Below, one piece after another: positions 35,505 to 45,163 of a stretch of 64,000 nt of DNA. Numbering within the stretch: position 1 is the stretch's first letter; each line of letters begins with the position of its first letter. Below the pieces are notes generated by a model. That model was given only the letters and a program-made list of their open reading frames with translations, had not been told where the DNA came from and did not search any database. Source of the DNA: Massilia sp. KIM (GTDB lineage: Bacteria > Pseudomonadota > Gammaproteobacteria > Burkholderiales > Burkholderiaceae_D); the NCBI RefSeq assembly GCF_002007115.1, contig NZ_MVAD01000003.1:186001-250000 (forward strand), given 5' to 3'. The translations under genes were made by a program, and so were the position numbers.

Positions 35505-36092
35505 TTACTCGGCAGCGGCGTCAGCCGACTGCTGGCCAGCCGGCACCGAAGCGGTGGCGATGGTCAGGTTCTGGCCGTGGGTCAGCGCGGTCACGCCGGC
35601 CGGCAGGGTCAGGTCGTTGACGTGGATCGAGCCGCCAGCTTCCAGCTTGGCCAGGTCGACTTCGATGAACTCAGGCAGTTGACCCGGCAGGCAGGACACT
35701 TCCAGCTCGTTCAGCACGTGCGAGATGACTGCGCCACCCAGCTTGACGGCCGGCGAGATCTCAGCGTTGATGAAGTGCAGGGTGACCTTGGTGTGCAGGG
35801 CCTTCGATGCGTCGACGCGCTGGAAGTCAGCGTGCAGGACCATCTGCTTGTATGCGTGCATCTGGAAGTCGCGCAGCAGGACTTGCTGGCTCTTGCCGTC
35901 GATTTCCAGGTCCAGGATCGAACCGTGGAAGGCTTCTTTCTTGAGCGCGTGGAACAGGGCGTTGCCGTCCAGGGCGATCAGTTGCGGGGCGTCGGCGCCG
36001 CCATAGATGATGCCCGGGGTCTGGCCCGCGCGACGCAGGCGGCGGCTCGCTCCGGTCCCCTGCTCGGTACGGTTGAATGCGACTACTTTCAT
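35505..36092 (-). CDS. rplY: 50S ribosomal protein L25, general stress protein Ctc form
   Basis: The 195-residue long-form bL25 starts at [32 protein letters not shown]. It has the N-terminal 5S-rRNA-binding domain and the C-terminal TL5/CTC beta domain ([47 protein letters not shown]), plus a short Ala-rich tail. E. coli has only the short form; the long form is standard in betaproteobacteria. It lies between prs and pth, as usual. Confidence 0.96.
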   Translation of the reverse strand: MKVVAFNRTEQGTGASRRLRRAGQTPGIIYGGADAPQLIALDGNALFHALKKEAFHGSILDLEIDGKSQQVLLRDFQMHAYKQMVLHADFQRVDASKALHTKVTLHFINAEISPAVKLGGAVISHVLNELEVSCLPGQLPEFIEVDLAKLEAGGSIHVNDLTLPAGVTALTHGQNLTIATASVPAGQQSADAAAE

Positions 36093-36239
36093 GTGTAACT
36101 CCAAAGATAAACGGGCCCGAATGCCGGATTCCTATCCAGCCCGGTAGCCCAGGTGGCGGCCACCCCCGCGACCAGGGGCAGCCAAACAATGAGCGCCGTA
36201 CTGCGCACTCAAGAATTCCATATTGCGTTGCTTCCGGAA

Positions 36240-36314
36240 CATCATCCCCGAACAGGCGGGGATCCCGGTTCCTGATACGTCAACGGCGCGTCGGCTTTTT
36301 AGCCAGACGCGCCG
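36240..36314. repeat. REP-like half element plus strong hairpin after prs
   Basis: An ATCATCCCCG-AACAGG-CGGGGATCCCGG element (36240-36268) resembles the other REP-like copies. A second hairpin, CGGCGCGTC/GACGCGCCG (36284-36314), follows prs on the minus strand. It lacks a T-tract in that direction, so terminator function is uncertain. Confidence 0.5.
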
Positions 36315-36335
36315 CGTAAAAACAGCAGGCAGTGC

Positions 36336-37286
36336 TCAGTCGACGAACAGCGACATCACCGAGTCGCCCTTCACGATCCGCTTGAAGGTCTCGGCCAGCA
36401 GCGGTGCGCAGGTCAGCTGGCGGATCTTGGTGCAGGCAGCGCCGGCAGCGCTCAGCGGGATCGTGTCGGTGACGACCAGCTCGTCGAGCGGCGAATTCTG
36501 GATACGCTCGATCGCCGGACCGGACAGGACCGGGTGCGTGCAGTAAGCGATGACTTTCTTGGCGCCGCGCTCTTTCAGCACCTCGGCGGCCTTGCACAGC
36601 GTGCCGGCGGTGTCGACCATGTCGTCCATGATCACGCAGTTGCGGCCTTCGACCTCACCAATGATGTTCATCACTTCCGACACGTTCGCCTTCGGGCGGC
36701 GCTTGTCGATGATCGCCAGGTCGCAGCCCAGGCGCTTGGCCAGCGCACGGGCACGCACCACGCCGCCGACGTCCGGCGAGACCACCAGCAGGTCTTCGTA
36801 GTTGCGCTTCTGCAGGTCGCCCAGCAGGATCGGCGATGCGTAGATGTTGTCGACCGGGATGTCGAAGAAACCCTGGATCTGGTCGGCGTGCAGGTCCATG
36901 ATCAGGACGCGCTCGACGCCGGCTTCTTCCAGCATGTTGGCCACGACTTTCGCCGAGATCGCCACACGCGCCGAACGCGGACGGCGGTCCTGGCGGGCAT
37001 AACCGAAATATGGAATCGCCGCGGTAATGCGGCCAGCCGATGCGCGCTTGAGAGCGTCGACCATCAGCATGATTTCCATCAGGTTGTCGTTGGTGGGAGC
37101 GCAGGTCGATTGCAGAACGAAGACGTCCTTGCCACGAACGTTCTCGTTGATTTCGACCATTACTTCGCCGTCAGAGAACTTCGAGACCACGGCCTTACCG
37201 AGAGGAATGCCGAGGTTTTTTGCGACCCCTTCTGCTAGCGCCGGATTGGCATTGCCGGTAAAAACCATCAGGTTTTCGTAAGCCAT
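36336..37286 (-). CDS. prs: Ribose-phosphate pyrophosphokinase
   Basis: The 316-residue PRPP synthase starts at [26 protein letters not shown]. Class I PRPP synthase motifs are intact: the flexible loop around [18 protein letters not shown], the divalent-cation site [12 protein letters not shown] and the PRPP-binding loop [16 protein letters not shown]. It makes PRPP for nucleotide, histidine, tryptophan and NAD synthesis. It lies between tRNA-Gln and rplY on the same strand, the standard Burkholderiales order. Confidence 0.98.
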   Translation of the reverse strand: MAYENLMVFTGNANPALAEGVAKNLGIPLGKAVVSKFSDGEVMVEINENVRGKDVFVLQSTCAPTNDNLMEIMLMVDALKRASAGRITAAIPYFGYARQDRRPRSARVAISAKVVANMLEEAGVERVLIMDLHADQIQGFFDIPVDNIYASPILLGDLQKRNYEDLLVVSPDVGGVVRARALAKRLGCDLAIIDKRRPKANVSEVMNIIGEVEGRNCVIMDDMVDTAGTLCKAAEVLKERGAKKVIAYCTHPVLSGPAIERIQNSPLDELVVTDTIPLSAAGAACTKIRQLTCAPLLAETFKRIVKGDSVMSLFVD

Positions 37287-37422
37287 GGGAGTCCCGAGAG
37301 GTGAGCGTTGAACCTAGAAAAACAATCAGCCGGAATGACCGGCTGACTATGCTAAGGGCGGAATTGTTTGCCGCCGAATCTTCTTGCTGGACGCGTTCCG
37401 CATCGACAGACCAAGAAAACTT

Positions 37423-37499
37423 TGGCAGGGGAACAAGGATTCGAACCTTGGAATGCCGGAATCAAAATCCGGTGCCTTAACCAACTTGGCGATTCCCCT
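37423..37499 (-). tRNA. tRNA-Gln (anticodon TTG)
   Basis: A 77-nt cloverleaf reads on the minus strand. Acceptor AGGGGAA pairs with TTCCCCT, followed by discriminator G and an encoded CCA. The anticodon stem CCGGA/TCCGG holds loop TTTTGAT (anticodon TTG, reading CAA/CAG), and the T-loop is GGTTCGAATCC. It lies between ispE and prs, the conserved betaproteobacterial place for tRNA-Gln. Confidence 0.97.
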
Positions 37500-37589
37500 A
37501 CACGACCTTTACAGCTTGCCGAAACACAGTCACCACTGACTTACATTGTAGCGTCTAGCGCGTCGACAGGCAGAATTTTATTCTATAAC

Positions 37590-38480
37590 TCACTGATTTT
37601 GCAAGAGCGATTTCATCAGCGGGTGTTTCTCAAGCGACTTTGCTTTCCATGCCAACCAGTGTTTTGGCACAGATGCCAACACCCGGTCGGCAGCCTCTTC
37701 GCTGGAGAACGCGCAGAACACGCACGCCCCTGAGCCAGTCATCCTGGCATCGCCGTAGCCGCTCAACCATTCGACCGCCTCTGCTACCGGCGGGAACAGG
37801 CGCATGGCCACGTCCTGCAAATCATTTTTCCCGAAGCCAACCTGACTGCCTGCGCCGAGGTAGCTGCTGGAAAAGTCCGCTATTCTGACCGGTTTCGTAT
37901 CCCTTGTCAAATCCGGGGCCGAAAATATGGCTGGGGTCGGCACAGCGACGCCGGGCTCGATCACCAGGTACCAGCAGTCCGGTCCCTGCACCGGCTGCAA
38001 GGCTTCGCCGATGCCTTCGGCGAACGCGGTCTGGCCGAACAGGAAGAAGGGAATGTCGGCGCCCAGGGGCAGTCCGAGGGCCATCAGCTCTTCGCGCGTG
38101 AGGCCGGCCTGCCACAGGTGGTTGGCGGCCATCAGGGCGGTGGCGGCGTCCGAGGAGCCCCCGCCCAGCCCGCCGCCCATGGGCAGGATCTTCTCGACCG
38201 CGACCTCGATGCCGGGCGGCAGTTCGCCGTGGCGGCGCTCGTATTCCGCCTGCAGCAGGCGCAGCGCGCGCACGATCAGGTCCTGGTCCTCGGGCACACC
38301 GGGCACATCGGTGCTGCGCACGATGGCATGGTCCTCGCGCAGGTCGAAGTGCAGCAGGTCGGCGCGGTCGATCAGCTGGAACACGCTTTGCAGCAGGTGG
38401 TAGCCGTCGGCGCGGCGGCCGGTCACGTGCAGGAACAGGTTGAGCTTGGCCGGGGCCGGGCAATGGTGGAGCGAACGCAT
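37590..38480 (-). CDS. ispE: 4-diphosphocytidyl-2-C-methyl-D-erythritol kinase
   Basis: The 296-residue GHMP kinase of the MEP isoprenoid pathway starts at MRSLHHCPAPAKLNLFLHVTGRRADGYH. The ATP-binding glycine loop is PMGGGLGGGSSDAATAL, with the motif ADIPFFLFG and the C-terminal GHMP motif MTGSGACVFCAF. The start is 2 bp beyond the lolB stop, so the pair is translationally linked, as usual in betaproteobacteria. The long frame upstream is the lolB shadow. Confidence 0.97.
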   Translation of the reverse strand: MRSLHHCPAPAKLNLFLHVTGRRADGYHLLQSVFQLIDRADLLHFDLREDHAIVRSTDVPGVPEDQDLIVRALRLLQAEYERRHGELPPGIEVAVEKILPMGGGLGGGSSDAATALMAANHLWQAGLTREELMALGLPLGADIPFFLFGQTAFAEGIGEALQPVQGPDCWYLVIEPGVAVPTPAIFSAPDLTRDTKPVRIADFSSSYLGAGSQVGFGKNDLQDVAMRLFPPVAEAVEWLSGYGDARMTGSGACVFCAFSSEEAADRVLASVPKHWLAWKAKSLEKHPLMKSLLQNQ

Positions 38481-38482
38481 GC

Positions 38483-39079
38483 TCAAGCCGCCGGGTCGAT
38501 CACGATGCGGATCTGCAAGTCCTGGATGTCGCCCACGGCGCTGCGCTCGGCGTTGATCACGCGCGGCATGGGCTGGGGCGCCTTGTCGTCCTGCCAGGAC
38601 ATGAAGCGCAGGCGCCAGCCGTCCTTCGTGCTCACGCTGTTGTTGGCGGGCGAGGCGGCGAAGCGGCGGCCCTGCTCGTCCACCGCATAGCCTTGCAGCC
38701 AGTCGCGCAGGCCGGCCACCGGCAGGGTCCAGCCCAGGGTCTGCTGGGTCAGGCCGTCGATGTCGGCGGCACTGCGCGGGGCGCGGCCGGACTGGGTGAG
38801 CGTCGCCTCCCCCGGCGTCACCGCGATGGTGGCGATGGTCTGGCCGAGCGGCGAGTTCAGGGTCACGTCGGTGCGGTCCGGGCGCTGGGCCCAGTTGAAA
38901 TTGCCGTTCAGGGATTCGCGCGCCCCGTCCTTCAGGTAGTTCACGCTCAGGCGCCCGCTCAGGTCGATGGACTCGCGGTAGGCGCCGACCGTGGCGGTCG
39001 AGGGCATGGTGGCGGTGGTGGCGCAGCCGGCGAGCGCGGCGGCGAGAGCGATGAGGGTGAGGCGGCGGGTGATCGGCAT
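38483..39079 (-). CDS. lolB: Outer-membrane lipoprotein insertion protein LolB
   Basis: The 198-residue lipoprotein has signal and lipobox MPITRRLTLIALAAALAGCA (Cys19 lipidated). The LolB fold shows GRLSVNYLKDGARESLNGNFNWAQ and VTLNSPLGQTIATIAVTPGEATL, then DGLTQQTLGWTLPVAGLRDWL. It receives lipoproteins from LolA and inserts them in the outer membrane. Gene order lolB-ispE-tRNA-prs supports the assignment. The TPR gene is upstream, separated by a hairpin. Confidence 0.94.
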   Translation of the reverse strand: MPITRRLTLIALAAALAGCATTATMPSTATVGAYRESIDLSGRLSVNYLKDGARESLNGNFNWAQRPDRTDVTLNSPLGQTIATIAVTPGEATLTQSGRAPRSAADIDGLTQQTLGWTLPVAGLRDWLQGYAVDEQGRRFAASPANNSVSTKDGWRLRFMSWQDDKAPQPMPRVINAERSAVGDIQDLQIRIVIDPAA

Positions 39080-39096
39080 CGGCGGAAACGAAGTAG

Positions 39097-39130
39097 AAAA
39101 ACATGGCTGGCCGGATGGTTCCGGCCAGCC
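39097..39130 (-). terminator. Intrinsic terminator downstream of the TPR lipoprotein gene
   Basis: A GGCTGGCCGG/CCGGCCAGCC stem with a 6-nt loop is followed on the minus strand by ATG and a T5 run. It lies 20 bp after the TPR gene stop and before lolB. Confidence 0.75.
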
Positions 39131-39149
39131 CTATGGATGAGCGATTATT

Positions 39150-40994
39150 TCACAAGGACAGGCCGAGACGCGCCAGCGTGGTGCGCAGGGTGTCGTTCTG
39201 CGGATCCTTGGCGCGCGCCTCGCGCCACAGCTGCTGGGCCGCGACCTTGTCGCCCTTCTGCCACAGCACTTCGCCCAGGTGCACCGCGATCTCGGGATCG
39301 CGCCGCAGTCCGTAGGCCTGGCGCAGGAATTTTTCGGCCTCGGCCAGGTTGCCCATGCGGTAGTGCACCCAGCCCATGCTGTCCATGATGAAGGGGTCGC
39401 CCGGCGCCATTTCGAGGGCCTTGGCGATCAGCGCATAGGCTTCCTGCAGGCGCACGTTGCGCTCGGCCAGCGAATAGCCGAGGGCGTTGTAGGCGTGGTG
39501 GTTGTCGGGCGCTTGCGCCATCACTTCGCGCAATTGCTTTTCCATTACGTCGACCTTGCCCAGCTTTTCGGCCAGCAGGGCGAAGTCGTAGCGCAGGTCC
39601 GGGTTCTTCGGAAAGCGCCGGATGCCCGCCTCCATCACGGCATAGGCGTCACCGGTCCGGCCCGCTTCGCGCAACAGGGTCGACTCGGCCACCACGAGCT
39701 GGGCTTGCTGGGCCGGCTCCTCGGGCTTGAGCGCGCCGAGCAGGCGGCGGGCGCCGGCCAGGTCGCCCAGCTTGCCGACCACATGGGCGCGGCGCAATTG
39801 TGCGCTGAACAGGGTCTGGGGGTCGGTGCCCTCGGGCACCTTGTCGAGCCAGCCGAGGGCGCCGCCCAGGTCGCCGCGTTCCTCGGCCAGCTGGGACAGG
39901 ATCAGCAGCGCGCGCGAGGGGTCGCGCTCGTCGTCCGGATTGCGGCCGAGCACCTCCACGAAGCGGGTGAAATAGCGCTCGGCGGCCGGCGCGTCGTTCA
40001 TCTGGGTGGTCAGGATGCCGAGCGCATAGAGGTGGGCCGCATTGTCCGGCTGGTCCTTCAGCAGCAGCTCGAACTCCTGGCGCGCACGCGGGTATTCCTT
40101 GCGGTTGACCAGCACCCGGGCGTAGGCGGCGCGCACTTCGCGCGCGTTCGGATTGTTCTTGAGGAACTGCTCCAGCAGGGCAATGATCTGGGTCTCGTCT
40201 TCCAGCACCTGGGCCAGCATCAGGGCCGCGATCTCGGAATCGGGCTTGGCCACCAGGGCCGCGCGCGCCTCCTTCAGGGCGGTCTCGCGCTCGCCCCTGG
40301 CCAAGGCCGCCTGGGCCCGCACCACCCGCGCCTCCATGGTGTCGCCGTAGGGGGCGATCAGGCGCTCGACCATGGCGCCGGCCGCTTCCTTGTCCTTGGC
40401 GCGCGCCAGCAACTGCTGCATCTGGAACATCAGCATGCCGCGCCGGCCGGGGGTGGCCTCGCGCAGGCGCTGGGCGAAGATCGGCTCGACGTCGGCGATG
40501 TTGTCCGAGGTGACCACCATGCCCACGAAGTACTGGGTCGCTTCCTCGGACTCGGGGTCGAGGTCGTGCCACAGGCGCACGGCGGCCAGGGTGTCGTCGG
40601 CCTGCTTGGCCGCCACCGCCATCTCGGCGGCGCGGCGCGCCAGGCGCGGGTCGCGCGTCTGCTGGGCCAGGCTCAGCATGGTCAGGTAGGGGCCTTGCCA
40701 GTCGCCCGCGCGGAACTCGAACTCGGCCTTCATCAGCTGGTACAGCAAGGTGCTGGTCAGTTCGACCTTGGGCAGGCGCGCCTCGAGCTCGGCGCGCGCC
40801 TTGGCCAGCGCCTCTTCCTCGTCCAGCTCGGGCTCGTCCTGACCCGATGTTGCCCCGTCCTGGGCGAGCGCCGCCTTCTCGGGCGGCGCGCTCTGCTGTT
40901 GCGGCGCGATGGCGCACGCCGTCAGGAGACCGGACAGCGTTACAATGGCGAAAGCGTTTTTCAAAGCAAGTCCAGGTGTTGAGATGATGTCCAT
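39150..40994 (-). CDS. Tetratricopeptide-repeat lipoprotein
   Basis: The 614-residue protein starts at [28 protein letters not shown], a lipoprotein signal with Cys27 in LLTAC. It is almost wholly helical TPR-type repeats; recognisable units include [58 protein letters not shown] and [31 protein letters not shown] segments near the end. The N-terminal 40 mature residues are acidic and Gln/Pro-rich. TPR lipoproteins next to lolB are common in this order but uncharacterised; a scaffold role at the envelope is inferred. It is divergent from mutM with an 83-bp gap. Confidence 0.8.
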   Translation of the reverse strand: MDIISTPGLALKNAFAIVTLSGLLTACAIAPQQQSAPPEKAALAQDGATSGQDEPELDEEEALAKARAELEARLPKVELTSTLLYQLMKAEFEFRAGDWQGPYLTMLSLAQQTRDPRLARRAAEMAVAAKQADDTLAAVRLWHDLDPESEEATQYFVGMVVTSDNIADVEPIFAQRLREATPGRRGMLMFQMQQLLARAKDKEAAGAMVERLIAPYGDTMEARVVRAQAALARGERETALKEARAALVAKPDSEIAALMLAQVLEDETQIIALLEQFLKNNPNAREVRAAYARVLVNRKEYPRARQEFELLLKDQPDNAAHLYALGILTTQMNDAPAAERYFTRFVEVLGRNPDDERDPSRALLILSQLAEERGDLGGALGWLDKVPEGTDPQTLFSAQLRRAHVVGKLGDLAGARRLLGALKPEEPAQQAQLVVAESTLLREAGRTGDAYAVMEAGIRRFPKNPDLRYDFALLAEKLGKVDVMEKQLREVMAQAPDNHHAYNALGYSLAERNVRLQEAYALIAKALEMAPGDPFIMDSMGWVHYRMGNLAEAEKFLRQAYGLRRDPEIAVHLGEVLWQKGDKVAAQQLWREARAKDPQNDTLRTTLARLGLSL

Positions 40995-41077
40995 TCTACG
41001 CTCAAGCCTGCGCCGTCCGTGCGCCGCCAAGGCTTGCCGCTCTACTGCAACACGACTTTACACGAATCCCCTCCCCC

Positions 41078-41911
41078 ATGCCTGAACTGCCAGAAGTAGA
41101 AGTCACCCGGCGCGGTGTCGCGCCCCATATCGAAGGCCGCGTCGTCGAGCAGGTGGTGTTCCGGCGCGAAGGCCTGCGCTGGCCCTTCCCGCCGGACCTG
41201 TCGGCGCTGCTGGCCGGGCGCCGCATCACCGGCACCAGCCGGCGCGGCAAATACCTGCTGATCGAGTTCGAGCACGGCGTCCTGATCGTCCACCTGGGCA
41301 TGTCGGGCCACCTGCGCGTGCTGCCGCCCGGGATCGAGCCGCGCAAGCACGACCACTTCGACCTGGTGGTGAACGGCCCGGAAGGACGCCAGGTGCTGCG
41401 CCTGCACGACCCGCGCCGCTTCGGCGCCGTGCTCTGGCACGGCAAGGAGCAAGGGCCGCTGGAAGAGCACGAGCTGCTGCGCGGCCTGGGCGTGGAGCCG
41501 CTCGGCGAGGCCTTCTCGGGCGCCCTGCTGCACCGCGAGACCCGGCGCCGCAACGCGCCGATCAAGCAGGTGCTGCTGGCCGGCGACATCGTGGTCGGGG
41601 TCGGCAACATCTACGCCTGCGAGAGCCTGTTCCGGGCCGGCATCAATCCCAAGACCTCCGCCGCGCGCATCAGCCGCGCCCGCTACGACAAGCTGGCCGA
41701 GGCGATCAAGGAGATCCTGGCCGCCGCCATTGTCCAGGGCGGCTCCACCCTGCGTGACTTTATTGCAGTAAATGGTCAATCCGGGTATTTCCAGCAGACA
41801 TATTTCGTCTATGATCGTGCTGGAGTGCCTTGCCGCCACTGCGGGGCGCCGGTCCGCCAGATCAAGCAGGGCCAGCGCTCGACTTTCTATTGCGCGCAGT
41901 GCCAGCGCTAG
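41078..41911 (+). CDS. mutM: Formamidopyrimidine-DNA glycosylase
   Basis: The 277-residue bifunctional glycosylase/AP lyase excises 8-oxoguanine. Catalytic Pro2 and Glu3 are in [13 protein letters not shown], and the conserved Lys is in [11 protein letters not shown]. The helix-two-turn-helix motif is [19 protein letters not shown], and the C-terminal zinc finger has four cysteines (CRHCGAP...FYCAQCQR). It is followed after 22 bp by the dynamin-like gene and then mutY, so two oxidative-damage repair genes flank it. Confidence 0.97.
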   Translation: MPELPEVEVTRRGVAPHIEGRVVEQVVFRREGLRWPFPPDLSALLAGRRITGTSRRGKYLLIEFEHGVLIVHLGMSGHLRVLPPGIEPRKHDHFDLVVNGPEGRQVLRLHDPRRFGAVLWHGKEQGPLEEHELLRGLGVEPLGEAFSGALLHRETRRRNAPIKQVLLAGDIVVGVGNIYACESLFRAGINPKTSAARISRARYDKLAEAIKEILAAAIVQGGSTLRDFIAVNGQSGYFQQTYFVYDRAGVPCRHCGAPVRQIKQGQRSTFYCAQCQR

Positions 41912-41933
41912 GCTCACACGGGACAGGCAATCA

Positions 41934-43856
41934 ATGCAGGATTTACAACAGTATGGCGCGTGGCGCGCAGGTGTAGCGTCCACGCTGGAACAGTATGGCG
42001 CGGCGCTGGGCGAAGCGGGGCTGATCGACGGCGCGGGCGAGCAGGGCCTGGCGCGCGCCCTGGCCCGCCTGCGCGAGGACAAGCTGTCGGTCGCCTTCGT
42101 GGCCGAATTCTCGCGCGGCAAGACCGAGCTGATCAACGCCATCTTCTTCGCCGACTACGGCCAGCGCATCCTGCCCTCGGCGGCCGGCCGCACCACCATG
42201 TGCCCGACCGAGCTGCTGTGGGACCCCGCCCTGCCCCCCTGCATCCGCCTGCTGCCGATCGAGACCCGGGCAGAGCAGCGATCGACCAGCGATTTCCGCG
42301 AGGACCCCGGCGCCTGGACCGTGCTGCCCCTCGAGCTGGACGCGCCCGAACGCCTGCGCGAGGCCTTCCTCCAGGTGAGCCGCACGCGCCGCGCCGGCCG
42401 CGAGGAAGCCGAGCGCTACGGCCTGTTCGACGCCGAGGCCCCCGACCTGGCGAGCAGCCTCGGCACCGATGGCAGGGTCGAGATCCCGCAATGGCGCCAC
42501 GCCATCATCAACCTGCCCCACCCGCTGCTCAAGCAGGGGCTGGTGATCCTCGACACCCCGGGCCTGAACGCGATCGGCACCGAGCCCGAACTGACCCTGA
42601 ACCTGATCCCGAACGCGCACGCGGTGCTGTTCGTGCTGGCCGCCGAGACCGGGGTCACCCGGAGCGACATCGAGGTCTGGCGCACCCACATCGGCGCCGG
42701 CCCGGGACGCCTGGCGGTGCTGAACAAGATCGACGCCATGTGGGACCCGCTGCGCAGCGAGGCCGACAACGAGCTGGAGATCGCGCGCCAGCAGCGCGAC
42801 GTGGCCCAGCTGCTCGGCCTGGCGCAGGAGCGCGTGTATCCGGTCTCGGCCCAGAAGGCCCTGGTCGGCAAGATCGGCGGCGACATGGCGCTTTATGAAA
42901 AGAGCCGCCTGGGGGCGCTCGAAGCGGCCCTGTTCCACGACCTGATCCCGGCGCGCCGCGAGATCGTCGCGCGCCAGTTGCGCGGCGAGCTGGCGGCCCT
43001 GGACGCCGGCCAGGAAGCGCTGGCGCGGGCACGCATGCGCGACCTGGTCGAGCAGTTGCAGGAGCTGAAGAGCCTGCGCGGCAAGAACCAGGGCGTGATC
43101 GCCCACATGGTGCGCCGCGTGGAGGCGGAAAAGAAGGAATTCGACGCCAGCCTGGTCAAGCTGCAGGGCACGCGCGCGGTGTTCGCCCGCCTGTCCACCG
43201 AGCTGTACACGACCCTGGGCATGGACGTGGTCCAGGCCCACACCGAGGCGGTGCGCGCGGCGATGGCGGCGGCGCGCTTCTCGACCGGCGTGCGGGCCCC
43301 GGTGCGCGCCTACTTCGACGCGGTGCGCGCCAGCCTGGACGCGTCGAGCGAAAAGATCGGCGAGATCTCCGCCATGATGGAGAGCATGGTGCGGCGCTTC
43401 TCCAGCGAGCATGGCCTGGCCCTGAACCTGCCGGCGGCCTTGTCGCTGGCGCGCTACCGCGAGGAGATCGACGACATCGAAGCCGTGTTCGCCAAGCAGT
43501 TCGGCACCACCACCCTGCTGATGACCAGCCGCGCCACCCTGCTCGAACGCTTCGTCGACGCGATCGCGTCGCGCGTGCGGCGCGCCTTCCGCGCCGCCAA
43601 CCTGGAAGCCGAGAGCTGGCTCAAGGTGCTGATGGCGCCGCTGGAAGCCCAGATCCGCCAGCACCGCGAACAGCTGCGCCAGCGCCAGGCTTCGATCCAG
43701 CGCATCCACGACGCGACCGACAGCCTGGAGCAGAAGATCGCCGCCTTCGAGACGGTCCAGGCCGAGCTGGAGGCCACGCGCGCCCGCCTGGCGGCGATGG
43801 CGGCGTCGCTGCTCGGCAGCCTGGGGACGGACGTCCTGGCGCAGGAGGCGGCATGA
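41934..43856 (+). CDS. Dynamin-family GTPase encoded between mutM and mutY
   Basis: The 640-residue protein starts at MQDLQQYGAWRAGVASTLEQ. The G-domain has G1 AEFSRGKTELIN (residues 57-68), a G2-type GRTTMCPTELLW, G3 DTPGLNAIG (Asp207) and G4 NKIDAMW (Asn264). The second half is long helical stalk, with coiled-coil character at residues about 330-460 and 580-630 (QIRQHREQLRQRQASIQRIH). No transmembrane hairpin like that of bacterial dynamin BDLP is obvious. It is 22 bp after mutM and 10 bp before mutY, so co-transcription is very likely. Its role is unknown; a link to membrane remodelling or DNA-damage response is inference from context. Confidence 0.87.
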   Translation: MQDLQQYGAWRAGVASTLEQYGAALGEAGLIDGAGEQGLARALARLREDKLSVAFVAEFSRGKTELINAIFFADYGQRILPSAAGRTTMCPTELLWDPALPPCIRLLPIETRAEQRSTSDFREDPGAWTVLPLELDAPERLREAFLQVSRTRRAGREEAERYGLFDAEAPDLASSLGTDGRVEIPQWRHAIINLPHPLLKQGLVILDTPGLNAIGTEPELTLNLIPNAHAVLFVLAAETGVTRSDIEVWRTHIGAGPGRLAVLNKIDAMWDPLRSEADNELEIARQQRDVAQLLGLAQERVYPVSAQKALVGKIGGDMALYEKSRLGALEAALFHDLIPARREIVARQLRGELAALDAGQEALARARMRDLVEQLQELKSLRGKNQGVIAHMVRRVEAEKKEFDASLVKLQGTRAVFARLSTELYTTLGMDVVQAHTEAVRAAMAAARFSTGVRAPVRAYFDAVRASLDASSEKIGEISAMMESMVRRFSSEHGLALNLPAALSLARYREEIDDIEAVFAKQFGTTTLLMTSRATLLERFVDAIASRVRRAFRAANLEAESWLKVLMAPLEAQIRQHREQLRQRQASIQRIHDATDSLEQKIAAFETVQAELEATRARLAAMAASLLGSLGTDVLAQEAA

Positions 43857-43866
43857 GGGAGAGCAC

Positions 43867-44979
43867 ATGAAGCGGCTGACCGAATTCGAGGGCCTGGCCG
43901 ACCCCAGCTTCTCGCAGGCCGTGGTCGAGTGGCAGCGCAGCCACGGCCGCCACACCCTGCCATGGCAGAACACCCGCGACGCCTACCGCATCTGGCTGTC
44001 CGAGATCATGCTGCAGCAGACCCAGGTGGCGGCGGTGCTGGGCTATTACGCGCGCTTCCTGGAGCGCTTCCCGACCGTGCAGGCGCTGGCCGAGGCGCCG
44101 TCCGAGGACGTGATGGCGCACTGGAGCGGCCTGGGTTACTACACGCGGGCGCGCAACCTGCACGCCTGCGCCAAGCGCGTGGTGCAGGACTACGGCGGCG
44201 TGTTCCCGAGCGACCCGGCGCTGCTGGCCGAGCTGCCCGGCATCGGACGCTCGACGGCGGCGGCGATCGCCGCGTTCTCCTCGGGCGCGCGTGCCGCGAT
44301 CCTGGACGGGAACGTCAAGCGCGTGTTCGCGCGCGTATTCGGCATCAACGAGTATCCGGGCATCAAGCCGGTCGAGGATGCCTTGTGGCGGCGCGCCGAA
44401 GCCCTGCTGCCGGAGAATGATGGCATCGAGGCCTACACCCAGGGGCTGATGGACCTTGGGGCCACCCTGTGCACGCGCTCGCGGCCGGATTGCGCACGCT
44501 GCCCGCTGCAGGCGCGCTGCGTGGCCTATGCCACCGGACGCCAGGCCGAGCTGCCGGTGCGCAAACCCAAAAAGGCGACGCCGGAGAAGCGCACCGCCAT
44601 GCTGGTGATCGTCGACCGCGGGCAGGTGCTGCTGGAGCAGCGGCCGGACAGCGGGATCTGGGGCGGCTTGCTGTCGCTGCCGGAAGTCGGCGGGCATGTG
44701 CCGGTCGAAGACGAGGACGACCTGTTCGACACGGCGGACATGGCGCGCGCGGCGGCGCAGTTCGGCGAGGTCGAGGAGGTGCAGGCGCTGGGGCATCTGG
44801 TGCATGTGTTCACGCACTACCGGCTGCACATCGCGCCCTTCATGGTGCGCCTGGCGGCGCGCGGGGGCGCGAGCGGGCGGCATCTGTGGTGGAAGCTGGA
44901 TGCGATCGCGCAGGCGCCGTTGCCGGCGCCGGTCAAGAAGCTTCTGGTGGAGTTGGGGCAGCCGTCATTGTTTGTGTGA
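43867..44979 (+). CDS. mutY: Adenine DNA glycosylase
   Basis: The 370-residue enzyme removes adenine paired with 8-oxoguanine, complementing MutM. The HhH-GPD core shows LPWQNTRDAYRIWLSEIMLQQTQV, with the catalytic Glu, and LPGIGRSTAAAIAAFSSG. The iron-sulfur cluster cysteines are in CTRSRPDCARCPLQARC. A C-terminal NUDIX-like 8-oxoG recognition domain follows (MLVIVDRGQVLLEQRP, LGHLVHVFTHYRLHI). The final codons and stop lie in a 23-bp direct duplication (44957-45002), so the stop is immediately followed by a copy of the gene's end. Confidence 0.97.
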   Translation: MKRLTEFEGLADPSFSQAVVEWQRSHGRHTLPWQNTRDAYRIWLSEIMLQQTQVAAVLGYYARFLERFPTVQALAEAPSEDVMAHWSGLGYYTRARNLHACAKRVVQDYGGVFPSDPALLAELPGIGRSTAAAIAAFSSGARAAILDGNVKRVFARVFGINEYPGIKPVEDALWRRAEALLPENDGIEAYTQGLMDLGATLCTRSRPDCARCPLQARCVAYATGRQAELPVRKPKKATPEKRTAMLVIVDRGQVLLEQRPDSGIWGGLLSLPEVGGHVPVEDEDDLFDTADMARAAAQFGEVEEVQALGHLVHVFTHYRLHIAPFMVRLAARGGASGRHLWWKLDAIAQAPLPAPVKKLLVELGQPSLFV

Positions 44980-45002
44980 GGCAGCCGTCCTTGTTTGTGT
45001 GA
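44957..45002 (+). repeat. 23-bp tandem duplication of the mutY 3' end
   Basis: Two adjacent 23-bp copies, differing at one base, each encode QPSLFV followed by TGA. The first copy ends mutY; the second lies in the intergenic space. Confidence 0.9.
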
Positions 45003-45017
45003 GGCTGGTATTCACGC

Positions 45018-45141
45018 AAACTTGGATCCCGGCCTTCGCCGGGATGACGTTTACGAGTGCGTGTCCGAAAAACCGTCGGCGACTTCTCGAGTCCCTCTAG
45101 CCGCAAAACCGTCATCCCGGCGAAGGCCGGGATCCAAGTTT
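45018..45141. repeat. REP-like palindromic element pair, copy 3
   Basis: AAACTTGGATCCCGGCCTTC-type (45018-45052) and its reverse complement (45107-45141) are separated by 54 bp, between converging mutY and dgt. It is the same class as 16221-16323, with GGATCCCGG in place of GGATTCCGG. Confidence 0.88.
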
Positions 45142-45163
45142 ACCCGCAGACACCCAGCCCCAA

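Noticed and set aside
36284..36314. Intrinsic terminator of prs
   Set aside because: The stem is strong, but the downstream side on the minus strand has no T-run, so I list it only as a hairpin.
37368..37733. Plus-strand 121-codon frame over the ispE-prs gap
   Set aside because: It reads through the tRNA-Gln gene (antisense) and into the ispE antisense strand; the tRNA explains the sequence.
39279..40982. A long plus-strand frame opposite the TPR lipoprotein gene (likewise 41943-43973 opposite the dynamin-like gene and 10617-12314 opposite ilvA)
   Set aside because: All are codon-phase shadows of GC-rich genes with no independent start signals or domains.
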